Part shown: positions 12,501 to 26,700 of the stretch, one piece after another | Layout of the letters: every line of letters begins with the position of its first letter | Position numbering within the stretch: position 1 is the stretch's first letter | Origin: Burhinus oedicnemus | Lineage: Eukaryota > Chordata > Aves > Charadriiformes > Burhinidae | NCBI GenBank assembly: GCA_008921705.1 | Contig: VFFE01007506.1 | Coordinates: 1,497,822 to 1,561,821 of the forward strand | Reading direction: 5' to 3' | DNA length: 64,000 bases | Notes under the pieces: generated by a model | The model's input: only the letters and a program-made list of their open reading frames with translations | What the model was told of the DNA's origin: nothing | Database searches by the model: none | Translations under genes and position numbers: made by a program

Positions 12501-13030
12501 GGTGAGACCCTACTTGGAGTACTGCATCCAGCTCTGGGGCCCCCAACATAAGAATGACATGGACCTGTTGGAGCAAGTCCAGAGGAGGGCCACAAAAAAG
12601 GGTCAGAGGGCTGGATCACCTCTGCTATGAGGACAGGCTGAGAGAGCTGGGGTTGTTCAGCCTAGAGAAGGCTCTGGGGACACGTTACTGCGGCCTTTCA
12701 GTACTTGAAGGGGGCTTACAAGAAATATAGGGACAAACTTTTTGGCAGGGCTTGTTTCAATAGGACAAGAGGTAATGGTTTTAAACTACAAGAGGGTAGA
12801 TTTAGACTAAATAGAAGGAAGAAATTTTTTTACACTGGGGGTGGTGAAACACTGGCCCAGGTTGCTCAGAGAGGTGGTGGGTGCCCCATCCCTGGCAACA
12901 TTGAAGGTCAGGTTGGACGGCGCTCTGAGCAACCTGATCGAGTTGAAAATGTCCCCGCTCAGTGCAGGGAGGTTGGGCTAGATGACCTTTAAAGGTCCCT
13001 TCCAACCCAAACTACTGTATGATTCTATAT

Positions 13031-16000
13031 TGTGGAGAGAAGGAATTAGCCTAAAATGATATCTCTTTGTTTTAAAAGAAAAAAATGTATGAAGAACTTT
13101 GAATGCAGGCCAAAGGCCTTTAGGTAAAAACAATTTCAGAGGAAGCAATACTAACAGTGGTAAACAGCATCTTTATGTTGACATTTTACTTTCAAGTAGG
13201 TAACGTTACTTTGAGAACTGTGGTTTCGCAAGGCAGAATTGTTGCTTTCTCAAACCTGTAAGAAAGTATAAACACACCACCCACTCCATTTGTGTTCATG
13301 CCTTCATCTGCTAACAGTAAAATGACACCGAGTGCTCTGTTTGTGCTCAGTCTACCAAGTGAAAGGTACATCTTCCACACAAACACCTGCATAAAATGGA
13401 ATGTACATTTCTTTAGTCTACTCGCTTAGTATGCTGCATGATTAAAAGAAATACAATACAGTCTTGAAACTTAAAACATTCAATCTGAACACATGCTAAT
13501 GTAGCTGCAAGCCATAATGAACAGATTTTCATCTTTAATTCAAAGCTAGACTATTTAATGCTACAGTAAGTTAGTTGTAGTTAACAGTAGTAGTAGTAGT
13601 TAGGTGTAGTTAACACCAATTAAAAACTGCTGACAAAGGTTACATAAAGCTGAAAGACAATATTTAATTCCGATGGCACTTTTACAGGATGACAGACCTT
13701 TGCAGTACATACATGCAATATAAAGTTAAAAGGCTCAAATCCTGGAGGATGTATAGGCATATGTTTTCCAGGGAGCATTTTGATAGTTTTTGGCCTTCGC
13801 ATTTACTTTCTTCAGGCTGTAGAGTATTTTTGCTTCAACTTACCGCTTATCTCCTACAAGACTGAATCAGCATCACAGCTCGTTGATGCGAGGACTTCAC
13901 CAACCTGCTGCTCCCAACTTTCCTTCTCCTATCAGGATGCTGGAATAATTTTAGATAATTTCTGAATTTAAATGTTCATTGTGCAGTAGCAAATTTAGCT
14001 GAGCCATTTACCCTCAGTATCTGGTAGTTCTGCATGAGTCTCTATGTTCTTGAGCTGCAAACATTGAAGAAGGAAGGCTGAAGATATTTTTATGACATTG
14101 TATTTTCCCAGAAATAGGTGATAAAACATCCACATGTTTAGACTGACTCTGGGACAGCCTTTGAATTGAGACAGACATTCAAAGAGCTGACATGCAGGAG
14201 AAATTCTCCAGCAATCTCAAAATCCCTCACAAACATGTGCTGTTCTACACGAACACCTTGGCCCAAAGGTGGTGCTTTTTTACATCCTGTGCAGTCTCAC
14301 TTCCATCAGTCCATCTGCACAGAGTTTAAATTAGCTCAAAAACTAGCCTTCTTTTTCCTGGTATTAACACTTTGATCATGATCATACTGTTCTAAAACTA
14401 TCTTGTAATAGAAGCCTTACTGGCTTTATTTATTTATTTATTTATTATTTGTCACCTATTAGAATCCACCCTTACTGTTTCTACTTTGCTGTATTTACAA
14501 GTGTGGAATTATACAGGCTTGTGATTTAGAGAAAAAAAGAAAATTAAAAAAATATTACCTAAGGTTTTAAAAACTCTCATTAAAATATCAAGTCATCAGT
14601 TTCACATTCATGACCCATTCTTTCATAGGGTCTTACAAGCAATTACAGAAGTCCCTTTCTATAACTTATTTTGCATTTGCTGGTTAATTCCATATAATCT
14701 TTATTGGTATGCATTCTCTGCACCATTGTCATGTCGATAAAAAGCAGCACAGGAGCCATTAGTGTCTAAATTCACACAAAACGCAATCTTTATCTGACCT
14801 ATAGATTTAATTGGCTATAAATAAGCTGTGCAGGCAACCAGTACAAAACAATATATTCCTATAAAAAGACTATGTGCTGCAGAGTACAATTGAGTAGAGT
14901 AAAGTTTGTTTAACTAATTAAGTGTTACCATGCTGTGGATTGACTTCCTATTTTGCTAAAAATGGTTTGCTCTGCTCTGAAATATCACGCAAGAAAAAAA
15001 TCCTAGAGCTGCTTTCTCACTACCAAAACAAGTCATTGGCTGTCATTTCATTAGTTTTCTCTTTTACTTTGAGACTAACTAGTTCTCTAGGTATCTGCTG
15101 GGGGAGTAAGATGAGATGGTTCACCAAGCACTGCGAATTTGTCTTTTATGCGATTTTAGATCTTTAGGAATACTAGTTCCTAGTGGCATCACAGGTGTGT
15201 GCAAGTCTGGAACTACCCTTCCTCTCATGCTTGTCAAGAAAAACATACTCCCTTGATGTAGTCTTAGTTTTCTCACAGTTGGTACGGAAACTTACTTCAA
15301 CTCAAAATCGTAACACAGACATGTCTTGGTAATTACATACAGAAGACAAACATAAACACCTAATTTTTAAAAACCTGCACCTCCTTAGTCCTTGGTAATT
15401 GCAAGCTTTTGAAAAAGTCTTCATTTTTCTGCTCGAAGCCATACTCGGGATATCCAAATATCTTCTGTTGTCGCACAAGTTGCAGGTGCTCAGTTTTTCC
15501 AGAACTGTGGTGGTTTTAGTCATGAAATCAGTGCAGAAATATGCAGTTTTACTTCAAGCCCAGGTCCATAGCTGTGACCAACAATCAGCTCTTAGAAGAG
15601 GAAACAATGCTTTGTATTTTCTCTTGTGACTTTCTTAGATAACAAGAAACTACACCACATAATGTGCATGTGCCTTTGCATCCCCTTAGTTCATTCAGAG
15701 TGGCTCTGTGAACGACACTCTATGTATGGGACCTCATTTTGCTCTCATTGGCTACTAATGGGGCTAATTCCAATGAAAACACATCTGTAGAACTAGAATC
15801 ACAGCTGATCCATGCCTCATGGAGACCAATGCTAGAGTCTGCCTGAAATCTGATCCTGTGCCAAAAAGCCTTGTGTCGAAGTCTTAAGCCACACAAGAAG
15901 AAGAGAGAAAGAGCATAGATGTGTAAATCTGCATAAGATCCCTGGAAAGGGATCACAAAATCTGCTCCTGTAACTTAATTTTAAGGACTAAATACTTGCA

Positions 16001-17737
16001 GAACTAATAAAAATATTTTTGCTTATGTTATTACAGTAGTACGAATGACATGTCATGTTCCAGGGCATAGGTGGAACAGAGGAGGCAGAAAGGAATTTTT
16101 CCTCCTTCTGATTGTTTATATCCCAAATTGTGGGGATGAATTTGGGGAAAGCACAACATACCCTTTGAATCATCAGGTATTGGCTGAAATGAGACAGTGG
16201 AGCTGGGAATTACACATCAGCTCCATTATGACAAATCCTGTGTTTCTGTGTAAAAGCACAAGGCCCCAAGCTCTCACTTGTGTGGCCTGTATTTAAAGCT
16301 GGCCCTACAGATGAGGTTCCGAGAGAAAGACAGTATCAGTTCTCTTGAAAACAAAAATGCTGATATTCAAATAAACATTTACAAGGGGAAAAAACTATTT
16401 AAAGTGCCAGAATAAAATCTCTTTAGGTGTCTAATTTTTACACTTAAAATGTAATAAACACCCACAGTGAGAGACAACTGGACAGGTTTTTTTCACTGTT
16501 CACAAGAATTACTAATCTATCAGTCTGGTAGGCCATCTCAAGCAAATATTTCAAGCCTACAAATAATCAGTGGAACGCTTTCAAAATACTTTAAGTTCCA
16601 AACTACAATTTTTTTATGATACTCATTTTTAAGTAACACTGAATTATTATTGCCTTGCTAAAGCACAAACCTGTGCTTTCATAAGTAAATGTCAGTAAAG
16701 TCCTGGGGATTGCTGGAGTATTGGTAGTTTATGACCGTTCTGTGCAATTTTTGCATTGCAGTTAGAAAATTCAGTTTACCACAAGGACGTATTTAAAAGG
16801 ATGCTGTGTGAGACTGGCACATCCTAAGATTATTGCTATTTTCTAAAATTGTAAATAAGCACCAATTAATGAAATTATTTTCAAGAAACAGCTAACCTCA
16901 ACACCCTACAACATTCACCATTTAGGTTATATTAAACATCCTATCAAGATGAACTACATCATTTGGTATCAGTAGAAAACATTCTAGATGCAATAATTCT
17001 ACCTCCATCTGCACGATTACAGCATGGGTTCCTCAGTGCTCTGCAAATTTTGTCAAATGAGTATGATCCTGTATTGCACGCATTATTTTTTTTTAAATCA
17101 GAAGGGTTGAATTAGTTTCTAAAACTACAAATAAGCCTTCTGTAATTCTAAAAAAACACACTGAACACAAACTCCTTTTGGAGTGACAATTGCCATTCAC
17201 ATTATTGCAAGATTTGAGGTATTCTTGAAGAGAAAAGGCACCAGTGAAGTTGTTGGATCCGGATGTACTGAGTGACAGGAAAACGTTCAGTTAACACCCT
17301 ATTGAAGAAAAAGACACATTTCAGTACAACTATTTTTTCTAATCTCTAAATTGGCTTGGCTTCCAGATGGGCACACATTCATACTGTTTGAAATCCCTCA
17401 CTTCACCATTGCCACTTAGCTATCTCTTTGGATTTTGAAAGGCATGGAGCCAGCAGGCATGCAACTAACTGTCTCTTGCGTAGGGAAGAGAACAAGTTTT
17501 ATCTGCTATAGGACTTGCCACAATAAAGGCAACCAGCAGAGAGAACTCATGACAGTGATAGAGTGAATAACAAGCTCTCTTCCAAGTCAGAAAATTCAGC
17601 CTTTTCCCACACACAGAAAAGAAAGGGGCTACCCATTTTAAAAATAAGACTTGGACAAGTATTTTAGAGTCAAAGACCTTCAGTGTGTTATTTTGTCTCT
17701 GCTCAGTTGTTCAAAGGCTTAATGTGAAAACCATGAA
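13031..17737. other. AT-rich gene-free stretch
   Basis: No coding exon found. It contains short simple repeats: TAG repeats near 13,588 and a TTTA array near 14,425-14,450. It lies between the CR1 element and the 3' end of minus-strand SPATA18. It may include SPATA18 3' UTR (minus) and, by synteny, the distal 3' UTR of USP46 (plus). Neither can be shown from the sequence alone. Confidence 0.4.
14425..14450 (+). repeat. (TTTA)n array, overlapping ATTTA pentamers
   Basis: Four to five consecutive TTTA units give overlapping ATTTA pentamers on the plus strand. In a transcribed 3' UTR this would be an AU-rich element; otherwise it is a simple microsatellite. Transcription is not evident from the sequence. 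Confidence 0.6.
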
Positions 17738-20700
17738 CTAATACACCCACTTACTTGGGCTCCTCACTGGCGAAGGACTGCGGCTTCGAGACAACTGCAA
17801 GACAGACAGAAAAGGAAACTCAGGTGTGCTAAAGAACTGTACCCAAGAAAGGCACCTGGGGACCCATCAACATTCAGAAAATTTGCATGTGTCACTACCA
17901 GTGCAGCTCCATTGCTACAAAGTCAAATTCAACAACTTTCTAGTTTTTCTTTCACACCCTGCACACACACAAGAAAAAGAGTCCTACCCAAAGCCTCTCA
18001 TATCTTCAATATTCACATTTTAAGTTGAGGGCATCCATGTCAATTTAATAATATGGGCTAACAATTAGAAAAATATATATGATTTTTATAGAAAAAATTA
18101 AAAATATTGTGTAACTATACCATACGCAGAACTCTGCTAAAGTTTCACATATTTTATTAGTACCACCTCAAGTTCTTCCCCTTCTGCCCACCCTACACTG
18201 ATTTTCTGCTCCTTTGAGGCATTAAAGGGTAAATTCAGATTACTAATTCCAGGAGGCAGGGACCATGTGCTGTATATGTACTGCAAGATGATTAGAATGC
18301 CTCCAGATTACGCAATTAGTTATTCAGAAGGGTACTGAAACAAGGGGAGTAGGGGGAAAGCATTCAGAAACCCACAGTCGGTACTTCCAAGAATTTATCT
18401 ATGACCTTCTCATACAGTATCTCCAGTGATAACTATACCAGGCAATAACTATCTGTCAGTTCAGCTTCACCTCATTCCAGACCCAGCAAAGGCATTTATT
18501 CCCAATGTTAAAAAGTATATGTGGCACATCAGCATTTTTAAAACTTTGCCTACATTCTGAGTTCAAAATACTTGTTGCTGTTTATGCTACAAGCATTCAG
18601 CTGGGACTTACATGATGAGATAGAAGAGGACTGGTGCTACGGCTGCGGCTTCTGCTTCTACTTCTACTTCTGTGAGACCACTAGAAGAGAAGAATTTGAC
18701 AAATCTCTTTTGAGAGAGAGCATTTAATGAAGAAAGACTTGGCAAGCAGACTTGCCATGCTGGAGACAAGGCTTGAGGACAGAGAGTAAACACAGTAAAC
18801 TTTCTTCTTAGAACAGGCTCTGCCAACAATCATACATCTGCATAATGAATACATTAAGGCAAACGGAACTACTCATCCTAAATACAGGATGAGGCATTAA
18901 AACTTAACTGACATTTGGTATACACAATTCCAGCCACACAGGGAAAAAAAAAAAAATCAAGCATTTATCTTTTTAAATCTTAAGCCAGCATTTAAATCCA
19001 ATGACTTCCCTTAACATGTTCCTTAACAAAAGTACGTACCAGAGCTCCTCTTTTTGTGACTGCCTCTCCCTTCACAATTACAACATCATTTTCCATCAGA
19101 GCAGGCCATACATGGTAGGCCACCAAGGCAGCTGTGAAATCAGAGTCAAAACTACGATGGTACCTGTTGAAGGACAGAGTACAAGAAATGTCTGCATGTA
19201 AGTGCCCAAAGATAAATATGATGCTTCAAGTTATCAATGCTGATAAAAAGCAGAATACTAGTGACAGCTTATAAACATCTTTCTTGACAATATTTCCCTA
19301 TGACAAAAATAAGTATTCTTTAAGTGAACCTGTAAAAGAAATGCATTTGTAAGACAGATTTAGCACAATATACTGTCAACTTATACTAAGAGACACTCCA
19401 ATAAAGACATCTCATGCTTCAGAAGGCATAAGCCCCACACAAGCCAGGGTCCTTGAGTCCACTGACAGATTAAATCTCCTAAGCAGCATTTTGGCATCTT
19501 CCTGAAATATCTTGCCAAAACAAGACCCCTATAAAGGATATTACAGAAACACTCTATCTCAACTATAAAATTACATCCTAGTATCTTATGAGACAGAAGA
19601 GACAATTTTATTAGCAAGATCCTCAGATATTGATAATGGAACAGTGATTTTTTTTTAGTTAAGAAAAATTATTTTGAAGGCCTGTATTAACATACCAAAT
19701 ACATATTATGTCCCTAGTCTGCAATATTGGCTGAATAATTCCTGTTGGGTTTTGTGGATTCGAACTCAAAACAAATACAAAATAACTGAAATAAAAAACA
19801 GCAATGCATCTATACATTAGTAATGTATATAAAAAAGCAATTTCTATAAAACAGTGTTGTAAACAGAGGCATGAAGCTCTGCACAGAGGGAGGCATAGGG
19901 TACAACAAGGTTTGCCAGCCCTTTTATAGAACGATATCCCATGTAACTAACAGACCTATTTTAATTTCTACAAATTTTGCTCCATCTCTGTGTACCATGT
20001 GCTATACATGTAAACATATATATGCCACATATTTATCTATTTAGACGGATAGATGTGTGTATATGTATCCTGCAGCAGCATGTATAAACACATTACACCT
20101 GTTTTTTGAAGGCCACACACATCAAGTAGGTGGAGGAAGCATCCCATGACTATACCATAGCATTGCTGCCTTCTTAATTCAGCTAATAGCTTTGGGTATC
20201 AAATAGCTAACTGCTCATTATTTGGACAGGATCATTAAGTACTCATGTATGACTTTGCACTCTCCTGCTGAAGGGCTACTTTTCTCTATTTCTCTCCTTG
20301 GCTGCTCAAGCTCTTCCCCATCTGGGTTCCATTCTATTTTAAATTATTATTAGAAACCTCCTTATTGGTATGGCTTTTCTTGCTTTTGAAAGCAATTTTT
20401 TTTGGAGCTATCAATCCCATTAGTTTTCTTGAAGGCGTGGAAGTACCCTACAGTTCTCTGCCAGCTAAAAAAGCAGCCAGTCCTGACTCTATGGAAAAAA
20501 GAAAAACTATATTGTGGTGTGCATTTTTTAAACAAAATTCCCATTTTTAAAAGGCATTTTTCTTTTTGCTCAGTTTTAAAACAGAAGAGATGAAAGTGTA
20601 TTAAGATCCATATGTTGTACAGCAGCCACAGCCCAGATGTCACAGCACACATGTTGATGATCCTGGTATCTGACACCAACTGCCAGATCTCAGTAAACAT

Positions 20701-23700
20701 GACTTTTACAAAATAGGCCAGAAAGGAGGAACAAAGATGCACACATTTTATGAACACTGGAGGCAGATAGAGACTAAACAGGGAAAGGAAAGCTGAAGAT
20801 AATTTTCCTCGTAAAGGATAAATTAAATATGCTCTAGAGACTGAAGTTTATGCAGAAAATTGCTCTGATGTTCATTAAACAAAAAGCTGTTAACACTGGT
20901 CTACATCCTGGCATTTATATACCATCATAAACCTTAAAGACATACCGAATTCACTATATACCAGGAATATTTGCCACAAATTAATGTTTAGCATCAATCT
21001 TAAACTGTTATATTAATTAGGAAAGAACTAGACTGTACAACATGAGGAATTTTTTTAATAGTAGGAATCTGACTGAAAATAAAGAGTTCTTACTTGGTCT
21101 CACTGAAAAGTTCTCCATCAGTACCAAAGGCAATATCAAGAGGAGGAATGAGCGTCTGCATTGAAAAAGCCACACGGCACAACTCTCGAATCAAAGTGCT
21201 GATCACAATGAAATCAATTTCTGGTGGAAATGAAATCTTTGGGTTGATGTTCATGGAGCGAATTACTTCCTGAAAATAAACACAATTGAGTAATTTGAGC
21301 TCACTAACACTTCTATTCATGGGCAAGTATGGAAATCCCTCCTAAATATGCCTCTCAGCTTTCTACATTTAAAAATCAGTATAAGAAACTCCCAGCAATG
21401 TTGTCTTAGGCTATTCCAGAAAATATTAGCTTCAGAAAGAACTTGCTGTTATTTTAGAAATGAAGTATGAGATACATCATTGACATCAGTCTTAGGAGGG
21501 AGATGCAGTTTTTCAGTAGAGCACAGACTTTAAGAAAAATATGAGGATTAGCTTACATTTATTTGATTAAGACAGTTACACTGTATCTTGCCAAAAATAT
21601 TATTCTGGCAGAGAGACATTCTAGTCACAGGCAAATAAAACAAGTGATTCCTGGGCCATACCACAATATTATTTTGGAATATACACTGCTACAAGACATA
21701 AAATCCATGCAATAAACTTTTTTTCTTCTTCAGGTTACAGTGCATTTCTAGTTTACACACTCCGAATTTATTAGTTACTGAAAGAGATCAACATGCCAGT
21801 TCCCTACTGCCCTTGACTTACGTTGACACTGGCCTGAACGTCATACAGATCTTCATGGCGAACTATATAATCCAGGACAGTGTCTTCAAGTGACTCAGGC
21901 CCCGAGTGACCTAGAGAGAGAGTGTCTCTTACACGTATTTTGAACTGCCTGTAGGCCATCTTTGCTGCATGAAAAGACTCCTGCGAATATAAAGAACATC
22001 TAGTTAAATCCAGGAGACTGAGATTAATTTTTTTATCAATTATCTGAGAGGATGAACTTAACCCAGTATCATCATTGTAAGGAGGAATACAAAATGTTCC
22101 TGTAAAAGTGAAAATTAAAAATAGTACTCATCTGAGAGGACTTGTTGGATTAAAAGCAAGTGTGATTTATTTGCAGAAGACAGGATTGAAAAGCTTCCCA
22201 CCTAACCTTCCATTTTTATGTAGAATTACATCACACACTCAGGATCAATGGAATCGCATTCAAAGACACCAAGAGCAGGATTCAGTAACAGCCTAACATG
22301 TCAGACAGGAGTGCCTCTTGTCTGCTGGGATGAAAGTTTGAGCTAGAGAGTGTAAACTGAATGACGGTTGTGGGAAAAAAACTTCAGTAAGTTAAATGTG
22401 CTTGGGATCACACACATTCAGAGACACACTGCCTCTCTGACACAGGTACGTACTACAACAATTTTATAGAAAAGAAGATGAAGTACAGAAAAATAAAAGC
22501 AAATGTCTTCAGACTGAGGTTATAGTAAACATGAAGCATCTACGTAATTTCAACTAGAAAAGCACATAGCTACAGGTAAGAGGGAAGCATGATATGAAAA
22601 GATTTTTTGCTTTCTAAAATGTAGTATTCCCAAAAGAATTCAACTAAATGAGGTGGTGTTTTTTAGTGCAGGAATTATCTGCCTTTCAGAGCCATTCAGT
22701 GTTCTTACGTGCTGCTTTTAGCACCTGTACTGTAGATCACTGATCCTGTTCTAATGCTGGGACAGGACAGTCAGAAAAGGACACTAAATTGAGAGTTCAA
22801 CGTAAAAGCATGAGGGAAAGAAAGGAAAATCAACAGGGAAAAAAGAAGACAAGTTTTCTTCTCCGTACTTCACAGAAGTGCTAATTTACATACAATTTAA
22901 TCCAATCCAGCCATAATATTTTGTAAAACACTTCTGTCCTGAAAACAAGAAAAATTATTTTTTTCTTACCACAGCTGCAATGTATATTATCCTCTGCACC
23001 ATCTCCATGTCACTGATGTATGTCCTCAAAAGGGTCTCTGCATCCAAGCGTTCTTGGGCATAAATGTCACCAAAGCGAGCTACCAAGCAGGTGCGACGCG
23101 AAGCATTTGTACGCCTGGCTCGGCCAGGTGAGCAGCTCCTCAGAGAAGGTGGACCAGGTGACTTGTTCTCACTGCGCCTTGGGGAAGGAGAGCGACTCCG
23201 TGCAAGCCTATGACAAACGTAAAAAAATATGAGGTCATTTCACCATCCTCAGATGCTTTTGCCTAGTGCAGAGTTTTGTGTCAATTTAATTATTACCAGT
23301 GTAAGCCGAGATTTTTAGCCAACACAATTAAAGAAGTGATGCTGCAGCTGCTTAGTCTAATACAAAGGCATTTGTGTCAATACATTTTATGGGCTAGAGC
23401 CTGAACAATAAAATTAAAGTAATTCCTAAAGTGTGTACAGCCAAGCACTTTGTTCTGGGGAAACATATTTTTAAATAGCAATACTTTGGAGATTTGTTCC
23501 TCTTTTAGTACCACTGAAGAGTTGTAAAGTCAATCAGTTGAGAATATAACAAGTTCTGCCCTGTAATGGTACAGTATTCAAAGAGGACTTATAAACAAAA
23601 AAAACCCCTAACCACTTCTTTTTATCCCGTACAGTTGCTCTCAATGTATTTTGTAAACCTGCTCTCTTTGCTGTTTTGCCAGAAACTTAACATAAACATT

Positions 23701-26700
23701 CAGGCACTAGGAGAAATCAGTTAAAAAGTTTATGTCCCTTCATAACAAAGTACAAAAGCTTAGCTTTTGTTTATACTTCAATTTCAAATGAGGAGGGAAT
23801 TCATGCTACCTAATATGAAAAATTTCTCATTCTGTGGCTTCTCTGAATAATGCCTCTACCTGCTCTGGAGAACAGACTTTTGGGCATCCAGGATAGAAAT
23901 CTCATCCCGCAGTATTTGAATCTGCTGCTCATAGTAATTCAGACGATCTAACTTCCTCAGGGCATCCTTCTCTTGGGCACGGGAAGTCTTCAGACTTAAC
24001 CACACAGAACGAAGTCAGTCATAAGATGTCCTTCTACCAATGCAAACCATCTATCAATTAATCCTCATCATCAAACAAAAAGAACAGAAAAAGAAGAGAA
24101 ATACTGAGCAAGCTCCTTATGCTGAAATACAGGGAAATCAAGAGTTTAAAAAAGCATGCTCCAAAGCACACTTTTAATTAGACCTTAAAAAGTAAGTGTA
24201 CTGTGGCAGGAGACTGGATACACTACACTTTATGTTACAGGAGAGATCCCTGGTTAACATTTGGTGTCCTTGCACTAGCTCAGATAATGAGACAGAAACG
24301 GTTTTCTTTCTCATATTTAAGATGTTAAGTAAACCTGCTCAGTTGTCCTTCCTACAGTTTATGACTCTAGGTATTTTCTTACATCAGGTCCTTGGGTTCT
24401 TTTCTTTGCTGGAATAGTCAGTCAAAGGATATCACCAATGACGTTATTCAAGTAGTATCATAAGATTCCTGCTCTGCTGTCTCCAAGAGAAGTGGTGTTT
24501 CTTAAACACTGGTAGACAACCAGTTAAGCAAGTTTATCTTCTGTCCTTTGCTCTTACTTAATGTTAGAAAGTATCCCAACATCTCTGTTTTCCCTCCTGA
24601 CACAGGTATCACTGTTGTTTTCTTCTTTCCAAAAGACAAAAAAATAAATGGATGCTTTCTATTAATTTTGGAGGCATTCAGTCTGTCCTTCCTTTTCTTT
24701 AGTGAAGGGCCCTGGTGAAATTTTTGAGGCTCTGAACCAATGAAAGTTATAACACCTATCAGTTGACAACCTTCCTGTTCCGACTTTTTAAGGAGCAGGC
24801 TGACTGAGAGGACCACAGGTAGTAAGACCAGCACATCTGCTAAGAGGAAAGACTGTCCTTCTAGCCTGGGTAGGAAAAGCTGCAGGCACTATTACGAACC
24901 CATGGGCATCCTTAATCAGCAAGGACTTCTAGCAGAGTAGTAGTAAAAGAGGGCTAAAGAAGTCTAATATAAAGAACAACTGGGGAAGGAAAGTAGATTT
25001 GGGAAGATGAGTTCTAGAGATAGAGATGGGGGAAAATCATTATGTACCAAAAAGGAAAAAAAAAAGGTGAAAAAAAAGCCCTATATAGCATAAAACACTA
25101 GTCAGGCTTTCCTTAAATTGCCACGACAGACAACGTAGACAGATAATGCAGTGTTAATAACTATCATGGAATGGTTTAGGTTGGAAGGGACCTTAAAGAT
25201 CATCTAGTTCCAACCCCCCTGCCATGGCCAGGAACACCTCCCACTAGACCAGGTTGCTCAAAGCCCCATCCAGCCTGGCCTTGAAAACCTCCAGGGATGG
25301 GGCATCCACAACTTCTCTGGGCAACCTGTTCCAGTGCCTACAGAAAGGATAAATAAAAAGTAATCATTTCACTTCTGTATTATTTTCTTTTTGTTATTTA
25401 CCCCTATTCACATGGAGATTTCTCAGAAAGTTTTAAAGCAAATTTTTGATGGTTTTCATCTCACTGCTGTGAGATCCACAAAGCTTCCATCTTTTAATCA
25501 TGACAGCAGATAATGATTACAAATAAGAACAGATGCTTAATTACACATCTGCCTTTATCAGGAGAGGGGAGAAAAAAAGCAAAAAAAACCCAGGAAAGCA
25601 CAAATACCTGCATCTTTCATTGTTCATCACAAGTCACATGGTAAGTCACAAGCATAAGAAAAGTCACTACTGAAAATGAATGTTTCTTTCTTTGCAAGAA
25701 AAACTAAATACCAAAAGGAAAAAAAAAACTTTAAGACAGACACATTTATGAATCACCAATGCTGACTTTTGTAAGCCTCAACACTAACCCTTTCCATGCT
25801 AATTAAATCTATGCACTAGTCAGAGTTTCCTCTGTTTTATTGTTCATACATTCTACTCCTAAATATTAATCTGAAATGAAGAGAGTACTATCATCTTTCT
25901 GTTAAGGTTAAAGAGATGTAGGTGTTACCAAAAAAACCCCAAAACCAAAGAAAAAAATGGAAACAAACAAGGCAAAACATAGTTTTTGAAAAATCAGATC
26001 AGTTTTTATAACCCGCTTTTATTTTAAGGCCATAATGAGTGTTTTAAACCCCCCGATCTAACCATTTAAAGCCATTCAGCCAGTTTCTCAGGAGAAAATA
26101 CAATAGCCTTGAGAATTTGTGTCATATATCTGCTTAATGCTGTTTGGATAAAGAAGCCCACTACCACCCTCCAGTTTCAAACAATTCATTAACGATAAAG
26201 ACCCTCACAGTTCCCCCAGTCTTTGGGCTAAGCCTGACTCATTCAGTCAGATTGCCTTGAAATTCAAGGCAAGAATAACTCCACCTATGTAAATTTTGGC
26301 CAGATGACTGTTTAATCTATTTTTAAGAGCCACCTGCAACAGCAACACTACAAGGTCTTGAGGTAACCGATTCAAGCTACCATATTGGGTGTTATTAATT
26401 ACAACCATGTTTATCGAAACTTCTTCATGCCAATCTATATAACAGGTCCACCGTACAGCAGATCAAGAAAGAAGAGTCCTCTTGACCTCATTTACTTCAA
26501 AGTGAATCATCTGGCTTTGTTAAGCTTGATTAGACCTTGGCACGAGTCTAAGAACCCTATTAGTAAGCTTCTATTTATAATAGTACTAATAGGATTTTGT
26601 TCAGTCTGCATACAACAACAGTTTTTAGTACACTTTATTTTTTTTCTTCCCCTGAAGAACTTCCAATTACTTTTTAAATGTTGATCATTATTCACTTTAA

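Larger units (their letters stand above)
8570..13030 (+). mobile_element. Near full-length CR1 LINE retrotransposon, defective
   Basis: This copy of about 4.4 kb carries the CR1 parts in order: a GC-rich 5' region, an ORF1 region with coiled-coil and esterase-like segments, an ORF2 with AP-endonuclease then reverse-transcriptase domains, and the conserved 3' end (GATGACCTTTAAAGGTCCCTTCC) closing at an ATTCTAT tail near 13,030. Several frameshifts and stops break both frames, so it cannot move on its own. At about 4.4 kb it is close to the usual full length of around 4.5 kb, whereas most CR1 copies are strongly 5'-truncated. The 5' boundary is approximate. Confidence 0.9.

Noticed and set aside
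1..13000. USP46, expected on the left by synteny
   Set aside because: No USP protease block (Cys or His box) seen in any frame. The gene probably lies outside the window.
24502..24834. 110-codon minus-strand frame in SPATA18 intron region
   Set aside because: The frame does not match the family; only a 54-bp splice-bounded part in a different frame is a plausible exon.
26294..26339. Minus-strand candidate exon with a good acceptor (TTGCTGTTGCAG) and a GTGGAG donor
   Set aside because: Its translation ([16 protein letters not shown]) does not resemble SPATA18 and it cannot be told from a chance splice-like pair.
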